From the NCBI RefSeq assembly GCF_007676705.1, contig NZ_VEBF01000002.1, positions 1,364,001 through 1,428,000 of the forward strand: a DNA stretch of 64,000 nucleotides. The letters are read 5' to 3'. The translations under genes and the position numbers were made by a program. This document shows, piece after piece, positions 52,103-62,600 of this stretch; positions within the stretch are counted from its first letter, which is position 1; each line of letters begins with the position of its first letter. The DNA is from Paenibacillus xylanexedens (GTDB lineage: Bacteria; Bacillota; Bacilli; Paenibacillales; Paenibacillaceae). Below the pieces are notes generated by a model. That model was given only the letters and a program-made list of their open reading frames with translations, did no database searches and was not told where the DNA came from.

Positions 52103-53032
52103 TCACTTTACATCAAGTCCAATTTTATACACATCTCCTTTTGGAAAGGTTAGGAATGCAAGACTGTTTCCAACTTGTCCTAAGAAGCGGTCATAATAAT
52201 CTATAGAAGCAAATTTATTCTTCTTACCTGTATAGCGATTATAAACATAAATAATACTTTTAGTGTTGCCTACTTTGTCTATCGTATTTTTTCGGTAATA
52301 GAACTTATTATTTAAGTATGTTAAAGGATGAATATAACCATCTGATGCAAATGTCTTTTTTCTGGCTCCATCCAACTCTGCAAAGACACCTCTGGAACTG
52401 TAGCCTCCATCTATCATCTCAGAAAAAAACAACACATTACCATAAAATTTGTATACTGACACACCTTTTGAGGATAATGCTTTAGTTGCGGTACCATCTT
52501 TTTTCATACGATAAAACAAATCTGTATGCCGCTCCGTATAGTATACATACTCTTTATTAATCTCAAAATTATAAAAAGGAGATACAGGCAAAATAATCTG
52601 TTTCTTCGTACCATCTGTCTTCATTGAGCCATAAGACAAATCATCGTACAAATTACCGTTGTATTCACTTTTCACAAAGTAAATTGTATCTCCAGCAACA
52701 TCAAAACTTACAAAATTATCATCTTGGGATACGTAAGCGAATGCCGAACCATCTGTTCTAATCTTAGCGATAGAATAATGATCTTCTTCGTCCTCTACTA
52801 AAAAATAAATCCAATTCCCAATAATTTTTTGCTGTGAAGCTTGCTTATTATAAATAGATTTCGTTGTGCTTTTTTTGCCTGTAAACGTAGTAAAATTAAT
52901 ACCCACCATTCTTCCGTTGTCGTTATAACCCTCCCATATCAAAGAATTTCCAGAAGTTCCAGCACCATACGCGGGTACCACTCCAAATAACATGATCATA
53001 CTTAATAGTGCTACTAACAATCTTTTTCCCAT
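52103..53032 (-). CDS. Secreted DUF5050-like beta-propeller protein, paralogue 2
   Basis: A 309-residue secreted protein whose signal peptide ends VPAYGAG. It parallels the 39708 protein along its whole length: IIGNWIYFLVEDEEDHYSIA, IRTDGSAFAYVSQDDNF and FYGNVLFFSEMIDGG correspond to the same blades. It lies at the same distance beyond a rhodanese 3' end and a GCCC hairpin, so the pair arose by duplication of the whole unit or by repeated insertion. Function unknown. Confidence 0.75.
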   Translation of the reverse strand: MGKRLLVALLSMIMLFGVVPAYGAGTSGNSLIWEGYNDNGRMVGINFTTFTGKKSTTKSIYNKQASQQKIIGNWIYFLVEDEEDHYSIAKIRTDGSAFAYVSQDDNFVSFDVAGDTIYFVKSEYNGNLYDDLSYGSMKTDGTKKQIILPVSPFYNFEINKEYVYYTERHTDLFYRMKKDGTATKALSSKGVSVYKFYGNVLFFSEMIDGGYSSRGVFAELDGARKKTFASDGYIHPLTYLNNKFYYRKNTIDKVGNTKSIIYVYNRYTGKKNKFASIDYYDRFLGQVGNSLAFLTFPKGDVYKIGLDVK

Positions 53033-53248
53033 CTTGACTCTCCCTAAAATATGTATTTTTATACATCTGTTATTATAGATCGTTTTTTACCTGCAACACA
53101 ATTCATTTAGACTTCGGAATATGTATATCGCATTGCAGGCGCTGTATTTCAGTTTTTTTGCAAGAAGCCACTATTATTATTATTATATAATAACCTCACC
53201 ACATAAAAGGCTGGCTTCAACAGCTCATGGAAGGAAGACAACTCTCTA

Positions 53249-55210
53249 TTGAAAGCAACCTTGAATGTACAAGAGCACATACTCATCTGGAATTGTGCAT
53301 CGCTCAAAATCATGGATGTACGACATATTGTCATACAGGCCCACGAGTGCGTACGTCCTTACCTGTTCCCTGCCAGCGCCTTTCTTTACGTAACGCTTGG
53401 CAGTGCAACCGTGATTTTAGACGGAAATGAGCATGCTACAAAACCATTCTATATGCTTCATGGGGGCAAAAACACCCGTCTGGACATCATCCCAACGGAC
53501 GAATCCTTTCATTATTACCTAATTTTCTATAAAGCCTCCTTACCGCTACCTGGCAAGCAGTATACACTTCAACAACCGGATCAACAATTGCCATTCCACC
53601 TCCAGTACGGTTTTATTCCATACCATCCTGCCATCCTCTACGAAATCGCTGAGCGTATGCTGGGCGAATGGAATAGACCGGGACGCTTGGAGCGGCTCCA
53701 TACCAAAACACTATTCTATCAATTTGTATATGAATTGCTCAGACAAATGGATCAACAGCAGGTCAGCATTGTTAGTGCTAACCTTGCTTCTCAGCTTATT
53801 CGCTATATGCAGGAGCACTACGCCCAGCCGCTGACGAGGGAAACACTCGCGCGTACATTCCATTACAGCGTCCCTTATCTGTCCAAGTACTTCCGACGTG
53901 AAACTGGCGCAAGTATAATCGATTACTTAATCGGTATTAGGATGAAAAAAGCTGCAACGCTGCTTCAAAAGACTGAGTTATCTCTGCATGAGGTCGCTGC
54001 AAGCGTCGGATATGCTGATGTATCCTATTTTATAAGAATGTTCAAAAAGCATACGGGAGTGACACCAAAGCAATTCAAGAATGAGTCCGGACAAGTGACG
54101 AGAGGTTCTTATCGTCCTATCCTTAGGCTTCGATCATCCATTGCTCCGCATAAACTCCGTCGTTATATTGATATCAGAGATGATAATCATTATCAACATA
54201 GCGAAAAAGGAGATTTACGGATGTATAGAAGCAAACTACCTGTAGGAATTACCCTCCTGTTGTGCCTAACTCTATTGGTTAGCGCATGTTCCAGGCCAGC
54301 AAACACGAATGGAAGCACTGGCAGTACGCAGAGTCCAACTGTAGGTGCAGAGAGTAATATCAGTAACACACCAACCGGCAGCTCGGAGATGGTAACCTAT
54401 TCCGCGGTTAACGGTGAAGTACAAATCCCCAAAAAGCCTCAAAGAGTCGTAATGGTTGCAGGAGCCTTTACCGGTCATTTGCTAGCGCTGGGCCTTAAGC
54501 CTGTTGGAACTGGTGATGAGTCCTTTAACAGTTATACAGAAGGAAAGCTGGATGACGTTGTCAACATCGGTAACGATGTACCCTACGAGAAAATCATGGA
54601 GTTGCAGCCGGATTTAATTGTCGTTTGGAATGACCCTGAAACGATTGGAAAGCTGTCCAAAATTGCGCCGACCGTCGCTGTTGAATATGGAGTACCTCTG
54701 CGGGAGCAATTGATGGATTTCGGCAAGATGACTGGTAGAGAAGAGCAAGCGAAGGCCTGGATCGCAGAGTGGGACGCTAAGATTGCTGAATACAAACCAC
54801 TCGTGGAGCAAACGGTAGGCGATCGCACTGTTTCGATTTTTGATACGGGAAGTGCCAAAGAATTTTATGCCTACGGGAACTTTGGTAGAGGTGGAGATAT
54901 TATTTATGGCGAGTTCGGCCTGAAGGCACCGCCGATGATTCAGAAGGAAGCCATCGACAGCGGCAAGGGATGGGCCAAGTTATCACTTGAATTGTTACCA
55001 CAATACGCAGGAGATTATATCTTTATTAGTGGATGGACAGGTGATGAGAGTGGGGATTCCGCTTTTGAAGGTCCTATCTGGGATAACCTTCCTGCTGTCC
55101 AGAATAATCACGTTTATCGTGAGAACAGCCGTGGCTTCGTGTTTAGTGACCCGATTTCGTTGGAAGCCCAACTTAAATTTGTCGTAGACAGCCTAACCAA
55201 AACGGAGTGA
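53249..55210 (+). CDS. AraC-family regulator reading in frame into a siderophore-binding lipoprotein
   Basis: One frame of 653 codons from a TTG start with GGAAGG about 12 bases upstream. Residues 1-150 are a sensing domain; 180-280 are two AraC helix-turn-helix motifs (LARTFHYSVPYLSKYFRRET and VAASVGYADVSYFIRMFKKH). At residue 325 a complete lipoprotein signal sequence begins, followed by a full iron-siderophore binding protein. No stop separates the parts. A perfect Fur box and an AAGGAG site lie inside the coding sequence just before residue 325. B. subtilis Btr also joins AraC and binding-protein domains, but without an internal lipobox. Either a fused protein, a separate lipoprotein, or both may be made. 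Confidence 0.85.
   Translation: MKATLNVQEHILIWNCASLKIMDVRHIVIQAHECVRPYLFPASAFLYVTLGSATVILDGNEHATKPFYMLHGGKNTRLDIIPTDESFHYYLIFYKASLPLPGKQYTLQQPDQQLPFHLQYGFIPYHPAILYEIAERMLGEWNRPGRLERLHTKTLFYQFVYELLRQMDQQQVSIVSANLASQLIRYMQEHYAQPLTRETLARTFHYSVPYLSKYFRRETGASIIDYLIGIRMKKAATLLQKTELSLHEVAASVGYADVSYFIRMFKKHTGVTPKQFKNESGQVTRGSYRPILRLRSSIAPHKLRRYIDIRDDNHYQHSEKGDLRMYRSKLPVGITLLLCLTLLVSACSRPANTNGSTGSTQSPTVGAESNISNTPTGSSEMVTYSAVNGEVQIPKKPQRVVMVAGAFTGHLLALGLKPVGTGDESFNSYTEGKLDDVVNIGNDVPYEKIMELQPDLIVVWNDPETIGKLSKIAPTVAVEYGVPLREQLMDFGKMTGREEQAKAWIAEWDAKIAEYKPLVEQTVGDRTVSIFDTGSAKEFYAYGNFGRGGDIIYGEFGLKAPPMIQKEAIDSGKGWAKLSLELLPQYAGDYIFISGWTGDESGDSAFEGPIWDNLPAVQNNHVYRENSRGFVFSDPISLEAQLKFVVDSLTKTE
54181..54195. 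promoter_or_regulatory. Perfect 7-1-7 Fur box inside the AraC/binding-protein frame
   Basis: TGATAATCATTATCA matches the Bacillus 7-1-7 Fur consensus at all 14 defined positions. It lies 26 bases before an ATG with a strong ribosome binding site, so an iron-repressed promoter for the binding protein is likely within the open frame. Confidence 0.9.
54221..55210 (+). CDS. Iron-siderophore-binding lipoprotein, internal start
   Basis: Translation from the internal ATG (AAGGAG 8 bases upstream) gives 329 residues. MYRSKLPVGITLLLCLTLLV then SAC forms a lipobox with the cysteine at residue 23; a Ser/Thr/Gly-rich linker and a type III binding-protein fold follow (PQRVVMVAGAFTGHLLALGL; QPDLIVVWNDPETIGKLSKI). 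It would capture a ferric siderophore outside the membrane for an ABC permease such as FecCD. The Fur box just upstream supports separate expression. No permease gene is adjacent here. Confidence 0.88.
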   Translation: MYRSKLPVGITLLLCLTLLVSACSRPANTNGSTGSTQSPTVGAESNISNTPTGSSEMVTYSAVNGEVQIPKKPQRVVMVAGAFTGHLLALGLKPVGTGDESFNSYTEGKLDDVVNIGNDVPYEKIMELQPDLIVVWNDPETIGKLSKIAPTVAVEYGVPLREQLMDFGKMTGREEQAKAWIAEWDAKIAEYKPLVEQTVGDRTVSIFDTGSAKEFYAYGNFGRGGDIIYGEFGLKAPPMIQKEAIDSGKGWAKLSLELLPQYAGDYIFISGWTGDESGDSAFEGPIWDNLPAVQNNHVYRENSRGFVFSDPISLEAQLKFVVDSLTKTE

Positions 55211-55237
55211 AATTCATGAGACTCACGGTTTGTACGA

Positions 55238-55264
55238 GGCGAGGAGCGATCCTCGCCTTTTTAT
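55238..55264 (+). terminator. Terminator after the binding protein
   Basis: GGCGAGG and CCTCGCC arms with a 6-base loop are followed by TTTTT. Confidence 0.9.
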
Positions 55265-55383
55265 GTTTTTGTATAGTCCTTATCTTTCATCTGAAGGCGT
55301 AGCGAATTCTTCTCTGGAAGCATTGGTGAATGCCGATATCTGATCCAATAACGTGATGCACTACTAGTTGTGCTCACAAATAA

Positions 55384-55420
55384 ACAGGGACCTCTCACCA
55401 TGATCGCAAGGGGTCCCTGT
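55384..55420 (-). terminator. Terminator of the collagen-like gene
   Basis: ACAGGGACC and GGTCCCTGT form a 9-bp stem 30 bases past the stop. The T tract is short. Confidence 0.65.
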
Positions 55421-55449
55421 CTATGAACTTGATATTAAGCATAATTTCG

Positions 55450-56721
<1,272 letters not shown>

Positions 56722-56728
56722 TTATCTG

Positions 56729-57088
56729 TTAGATGTTCTTGACTGTTGTTTCGTGCGTCACAACACGATGTGCATCAACCAATTGTCCAGACGCTTGTTT
56801 ACCCCACACGGAGATCCCTACTTCTTCTACACCTTCCGCACTTGTTTCAAAAACAAACTCAAAAGCATCTAAATCTGCAAAATAATCTCGGGTCACTGCT
56901 TCGTTAGCTGCAATACTGATCACTTCACTCACATACAGCGTTCTTATTGTGCTTAGCACATACCCCTGAATGTATACTGATATAGAGTCCACAGCAGCCC
57001 GATTTACCAATCTAATTGTTACCTGTTGTGTCGGTCTAACCCCGGAAACGGGATTGTTTTCTATCGGTCCAGTCGATAAAATAGCCAT
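56729..57088 (-). CDS. Stand-alone exosporium attachment-domain protein
   Basis: A 119-residue protein homologous along its whole length to residues 1-125 of the collagen-like protein ([46 protein letters not shown]). It has no collagen repeats and no head domain. The second ATG (57088) is chosen because AAAGGTGG is then about 9 bases upstream and the protein aligns with its paralogue from the first residue. It lies 34 bases before the collagen gene; they form an operon. It may be a basal-layer or capping partner. Confidence 0.82.
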   Translation of the reverse strand: MAILSTGPIENNPVSGVRPTQQVTIRLVNRAAVDSISVYIQGYVLSTIRTLYVSEVISIAANEAVTRDYFADLDAFEFVFETSAEGVEEVGISVWGKQASGQLVDAHRVVTHETTVKNI

Positions 57089-57270
57089 CTTTCCCATCCC
57101 ACCTTTTTATGAACCTCTGACTCTAGCAGTATTTGGCATTAAGCTCACTTGATAGTAATATTCAGACCCTAAACCAACGGTGTGGACAAAACACAGGGGT
57201 CAATTCACCATTATTAATAAACAACAGATGTCTACGCCAGCGAGACCATTTTGTTTTATAATCAGGATCG

Positions 57271-57342
57271 ATTCCAGAAAAAAGTAAACAACCGTTCCCC
57301 CATTAGATACAGGGAAACGGCCGCAGCTTAAGATTTCTTTTT
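57271..57342 (-). repeat. Dispersed hairpin repeat, second copy at 19747-19819
   Basis: CAGAAAAAAGTAAACAACCG, then TTCCCCC-N9-CAGGGAAACGG and CCGCAGCTTAA, match the stretch inside repeat copy B at 19747-19819 over about 70 bases. CCGTT-CCC pairs with GGG-AACGG, and on the minus strand a T6 run follows, so it looks like a terminator carried on a dispersed repeat. It lies past the quinone reductase gene in the opposite intergenic space. Confidence 0.7.
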
Positions 57343-57432
57343 TCGTGTCATAACGTCGATCTGAAATTGTACTATTGTGGCACAGAGCAGTGCTTGCCTG
57401 CTTTGCTTTATTCAGCAATCATCTTAGGAAAC

Positions 57433-57996
57433 TCATCTAGCAACATATGGCTCGTTATCGACTTCATTCTGATACTTACGGATATAGCGAAGATACTCTT
57501 GAGCACTTTGGTTGATTTCTCCATCGGTTGCTTGAAATGAGGCACCGAAAACTGCAAAATACGGTAAAGCTACTGCCCCAACGTGATTGATACTCGCTTT
57601 GAAAGGTGCGATCACTTCATCTACAGTAAAGGAAACTGAACCATCCCGCGTGTAATTTACCTTTTTATCCCCAATGGACATGGCCAAGCCCAGCTTCTTC
57701 CCATGCAATTTATTACCTTTTGATCCATAAGCCCACCCATAGGCAAAAACATCATCAAACCACTTTTTCAACAAAGGAGGATAACTGTACCAATATAATG
57801 GAAACTGTAAGATGACATGGTCGTATGCCTCCAACAGCTTCTGTTCTCTGGAAACATTGATATGCCAATCAGGATATTCTCTATATATTTCATGGATTGT
57901 AATTTCGCTCGCATGCTGCCCTAGTTCCTGTTTCCATCGCTGATTCACTCTCGAATCGTCAATATTCGGATGTGCCAGAATGACAAGTGTTTTCAT
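57433..57996 (-). CDS. NAD(P)H-dependent quinone oxidoreductase (flavodoxin-like fold)
   Basis: A 187-residue FMN flavoprotein of the KefF/NQO1 group. MKTLVILAHPNIDDSRVNQR, YDHVILQFPLYWYSYPPLLK, KWFDDVFAYGWAYG and the GDKKVNYT loop mark the FMN and NAD(P)H sites. It reduces quinones by two electrons, protecting against electrophiles. AAGGAAGG lies before the ATG. It is divergent from an HxlR regulator at 58200, the usual control arrangement. Confidence 0.9.
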   Translation of the reverse strand: MKTLVILAHPNIDDSRVNQRWKQELGQHASEITIHEIYREYPDWHINVSREQKLLEAYDHVILQFPLYWYSYPPLLKKWFDDVFAYGWAYGSKGNKLHGKKLGLAMSIGDKKVNYTRDGSVSFTVDEVIAPFKASINHVGAVALPYFAVFGASFQATDGEINQSAQEYLRYIRKYQNEVDNEPYVAR

Positions 57997-58199
57997 TGAT
58001 TCCCTTCCTTTCTTCGGTCAAGAACGATATCTTTTTTTTTTGAATATCGCCATTATCATATAAGCCCGAGCAAAAGAAAATACACACAATAAAGTAAGAT
58101 GGTTACTTCAAAGTGTGTATGGACTTCTTCCTCATCATCGTGAGAAAATATATATTTATACCCTATGAACAAGTAGCAGTATATACGAGGTGAGACGTA

Positions 58200-58562
58200 A
58201 TGAAGCACTATAACCTTGGCATTGAAGCCACACTCGAGATCATCGGGGGCAAGTGGAAAGCGTTAATTATTTGTTTACTAATGCCCGGTGTGAAAAGAAC
58301 AAGTGAACTGCAACGCAGCATACAAGGTATTTCGCAAAAAGTACTGATTCAGCAGCTGCGTGAGCTTGAACGGGACGGGATTGTCAGAAGGCATGTGTAT
58401 CAACAGATGCCGCCCAAAGTTGAATATGGCCTGACCGAATATGGAATAACCGCCAACTCCATCGTCGATGTCATGTGCGCGTGGGGACGAGACAACATAG
58501 CACTTAGGCAACACCAAGGAGAAGATATCGTATTGTTGGAAGACGAAAATCCGACTTCGTAG
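58200..58562 (+). CDS. HxlR-family transcriptional regulator
   Basis: A 120-residue HxlR protein: IEATLEIIGGKWKALIICLL, TSELQRSIQGISQKVLIQQL and QMPPKVEYGLTEYG. The N-terminal cysteine usual in HxlR sensors is missing (NLGIEATLEII), so it may sense its signal in another way. Divergent from the quinone reductase; the two starts are 204 bases apart. An SDR gene follows 120 bases downstream. Confidence 0.92.
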   Translation: MKHYNLGIEATLEIIGGKWKALIICLLMPGVKRTSELQRSIQGISQKVLIQQLRELERDGIVRRHVYQQMPPKVEYGLTEYGITANSIVDVMCAWGRDNIALRQHQGEDIVLLEDENPTS

Positions 58563-58683
58563 AAATATCGACATTCCACATATCTTCATTCAAGCTTCAT
58601 TCTTTCCCTTAACTTCTATAGTATGATGATGTGGACTTGCCAATAAATTATAGATACTGCGATTCCACAAGGAGGATGTCCAT

Positions 58684-59403
58684 ATGAAAAGTTATCTTGT
58701 GTTCGGTGCAAGCAAAGGATTAGGGGATGCCTTCGTCAGAGGTGTGCCCGAACAGGGCGATAAAGTCTGGGTCGTGTCTCGAAGCAGACCGGAAAGCCTG
58801 GATTTGAGTGATGGTGTACAGCGGATATGGATACAAGCTGATCTCTCTGAGCTAAGCGCCGCGACCATTGTCAAGGAACAGTTAAAGAATGAACCTTTGG
58901 ATGTACTCATATACAATGTAGGCATTTGGGAGAAAGAAGGCTTCGAGGATCACTACACGTTCGACAAAGACGAGCCCGCGGATATCAGTCAGCTGATCCA
59001 TGTGAATATCACTTCAACCATAGTATGTATTCAGGCATTACTGCCTCATCTACGACAATCTGCAGCGGGCAAAATCATTCTTATTGGTTCAACAGCGGGT
59101 CTGAATAACGCCAATAGTACACAAGTTTCTTTTGTCGCTTCCAAGTTTGCCATTCGAGGAATCACAGAAGCTTTGAGAGAACATACAAGACATGACGGCA
59201 TTGCCGTTACATGTATTAACCCCGGAGAACTGGCAGCGGAGATCCCTTATGAGGAAGGCATGGACCGGGCTCTTGCTGAGTATGACGGGACACGTATTCC
59301 GCTTCAAGATATGGTTTCTATCGTTCGTTGTATCGTCAATTTGTCCAAAGCAGCCTGTGTAAAAGAAATTAATATTCCGGCAATAACAGATTTAAACGCA
59401 TAA
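58684..59403 (+). CDS. SDR-family protein with Phe in place of the catalytic Tyr
   Basis: A 239-residue short-chain dehydrogenase/reductase-like protein. The cofactor motif is LVFGASKGLGDAFV; the serine is in ILIGSTAGLNNANST. The catalytic YxxxK appears as SFVASK, with Phe where Tyr is expected and Lys retained. The Asn-Val-Gly motif is YNVGIWE. Loss of the tyrosine suggests weak or altered catalysis, or a binding role. AAGGAGG lies before the ATG. It probably belongs to the HxlR/quinone reductase group. Confidence 0.85.
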   Translation: MKSYLVFGASKGLGDAFVRGVPEQGDKVWVVSRSRPESLDLSDGVQRIWIQADLSELSAATIVKEQLKNEPLDVLIYNVGIWEKEGFEDHYTFDKDEPADISQLIHVNITSTIVCIQALLPHLRQSAAGKIILIGSTAGLNNANSTQVSFVASKFAIRGITEALREHTRHDGIAVTCINPGELAAEIPYEEGMDRALAEYDGTRIPLQDMVSIVRCIVNLSKAACVKEINIPAITDLNA

Positions 59404-59470
59404 TTGCAGTTCCGCTCCAATTATGAAGAACCTCATATACTCAAGGAAAAACAGATTGCTTTGATATCAG

Positions 59471-59500
59471 TAAAAGCCCGCGATCATCGCGGGCTTTTAC
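59471..59500 (+). terminator. Terminator after the SDR gene
   Basis: GTAAAAGCCCGCGAT pairs with ATCGCGGGCTTTTAC, a perfect inverted repeat with practically no loop in the strict form; the inner bases open to a small loop. Confidence 0.85.
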
Positions 59501-59626
59501 CTTTATGCTATGGAATATAGTTCTAAATTGCTTCCAACGGATGAAGGTCGGCAAGTCTATACGACATTTAATCTCTTAGCTGCGTTTCACCGCCCCTGTA
59601 TACAGTCCGACTCCGGTGCTGACATG

Positions 59627-62600
59627 TCACTTCGAAGCTGTTATTCGTTCCACCAGCGCCCGTAGTGAATAATCAGAGGTCGAACACAGCAGTATGCTTC
59701 CGGCTATCTGTGGCAGTGCTTTGTCATCATAGGGATTGCGCAGCACCAGATTCAACAATGGCTTAACCGCAGTCAGTGCTTCAGCCAGAGCCAGTTGACC
59801 TGTGAACAGATGGGCATTGAGGGTGCCCTGGATCACGACATCCGCAGTAGCAGCCTGCTGCACCAATGATGCAATCTCCTCCGCATCAGGCTTCATTGCG
59901 CAGCAGTGCGTCTCCACAGCCAAGCCTGCATCCTTCAACAAGGATGCCAGCTTGATCTCGGCTGCACCGCTGTTATCGGCCCGGGTCAGCTGCTCCTGCT
60001 GCGGCAGAATGAGCAAATATTTCAGCGAAGGGTTAAGCGGAAGCAGGCCTTGCGGGTCCCGACTAACTTTCACGGTCATACGAGCCAACTTCAGTGCCTG
60101 CTCCTCCCACTGTTCCCTGAGAATGGGCTTTGCAGCCGCTTGATACTGTTGGAATTTACCGTAGAGCTGCTGGATACGAAGAACTGACTCGTCGATTTGC
60201 GCCTCGTTGATTCGTCCATCCCGTACAGCGGCCAAAATACCCGCGATCACCCTACTTTGATACTCTGGCGTATGACACATCAGGATCATATCGTTCCCCG
60301 CATGAACAGCCAGTACGCCTACTTCATCCGGATTGAAATGATTGCGGATTGCTCCCATTTCAATATCATCAGTGCAGATTACGCCTTCAAAACCCAGCTT
60401 GTTCCGCAGCAGCTCCGAGGCAAAATAAGGACTGAGCGAAGCCGGAAGTCTGCCGGATTCCGGGATGTTCGGAAACACCAGATGCCCCATCATGATTGAG
60501 TCCACTCCAGCTTCTATCGCCTCCACAAAGGGGAGCAGCGGACCTTCCATTAACTGCTCAAGCGTTAGATCACATTCTGGCAGAACGATATGAGAATCTC
60601 CGCTCACTTGCCCATGACCTGGAAAGTGCTTTGCCGTCACGGCCACACCTGCTTCATGCATCCCCTGGATGAAGGAGCGGCCGAATCGTCCCACTAGCTG
60701 CGGGTCCTCTCCGAAGGAGCGAACACCCACGACCGGATTATCTATATTCGTGTTCACATCCAATACAGGTGCCCAGTTCATCGGAATACCGAGAGAATGC
60801 AGCTGACTGCCGATGAATTTACCGAGTAAATAGGCGGTTTCCGGGTCTTCGCTTAATCCAACTGCCCGGTTTCCCGGGATATAGGGAAAGAAGGTTTTGA
60901 ACTTGGACAGGGTGCCTCCCTCTTCATCTACTGAAATATAATAAGGCAGCGGGCTTCCATGATCTCCGGCTATGTTCTGTACCTCTGTGAGTAGCGCAAG
61001 CGTCTGCTGCTCACTCTCGACATTATGGGGAAAGATGCCTATTCCGCCAAACCGCTGCTGCGCCATTCTTCCCCGAAATTCTGGCTCGGCGCGGGTAGAT
61101 GGTGTGCCTATTACGCACATCATGGCTATTTTGTCTTCCAGACTCATCGTCTTCGGTTCAGATTCCGCATAGGTCGCATCCAGCCTCAACTCATGATATA
61201 GCGTGCGCTCCAAATAATCATGCAGATAGAACCTGGATTTTACAAAATGTTCCGCCATATCAGACGGCTGGTAACGCTCCAGCGCAGCTTTCATGCGTGG
61301 AAAAACCTCCTCGCGTCCACGGTGGTTTCTCGTGTAATTGTTTTGGAGTGAGCGCCACTCCGCCTCATCGCCGGGATACAGTTCCCAGCGGTAGGCGTAT
61401 TTGTGAATTGCCCGCGAACGATCTGTCGCCACCTCAAAATCATGCATAATCGCAATCAGTTCCGCTTCTTCCTTATGCTCGCGCACCTCGTCCAGGAGCT
61501 TCCAGATCACCTCGTAATAATCCTCCAGTCGATAATTGCCGAGCCGATTATGTCCGGTAACCGGATCAATGCCATGGAAGCGTTCCAGGAATCGGTCGAT
61601 GAAGGTTGAGGCATCCGCCTTGCGGTTCCAAGCCAGATCCGCATGCAGCAGCATGGGGTACCAAGTGGTTTCGAAAATACCATAAGGCACTCCGAGGCTG
61701 AAAGGCCCCGTCCAGTTGGTGGCAACAATGCAGTCAAGATCCAGCTTGCCTGCCGTCTCTGCCCACTGAATCAAGTTGTCCGTCCGGTTGGGCAGCACCG
61801 GATAATTCTGATGCTCCGCCCAGTCAAAGCTGCGGACGGCTGGAGCTCCCATGACATCAATGCCCAGCGACCTAAATTTATCCGCATGGGAAGTAACCTC
61901 CACTTCGATATTACGCCCGTTGTAGATCCAGATCATGGCCGCACTCCGCTGATCCAGTTTGGCCAGTTCCTCTGGCGGACATTTATCCAGCATGTCATGC
62001 CAGAAAATCGGCTGTTTCCCCCGCTCTGCCGTAAATGCGATCAAACGGTTCAAAAAGGCGATAAAGGCTCGTTCCCGCACACCTCCAAACTCGATTTTGC
62101 AGCGTTCGCATTCGCATAAGCTGTAGACCTCGTCACAGCCGAGATGGATATAGCGCGAGTCCGGATGCGCATCGATCATCTCTCCGAGCAGCGTGGTAAT
62201 CAGTCCGAAGGATTCCGGGTGGGACGGGCAGATTTCCCCGGTGGACTGTTCTGTCTCGCGGAGATGCCTCCAAGCTTCGTGGCGCAGTACATATTCCAGA
62301 TGTCCGAAGCTCTGCTGAAGCGGAATAATCTCCATAAAATGCTCATGGGCGTTACGCTTCAGTTCTTCCAGCTGCGAACGACTTAACGCATGCTTCGAAT
62401 GCGCGAACTCGGGGTACGCCTGGAACGGAAATTTATCCTCATATTCAATCAGAACCGCGTTTGTCTTATAACGGGCAAATTCCGCCAAATATGCTGTCAG
62501 CAGTTCCGGCTTCGAGAACGTCTGGCGCAAATCCAAATTCATTGCCCGCACAGCCGTATCCGGCCAATCTGTTATGGACACCGCCGGGATGTCACCATCC

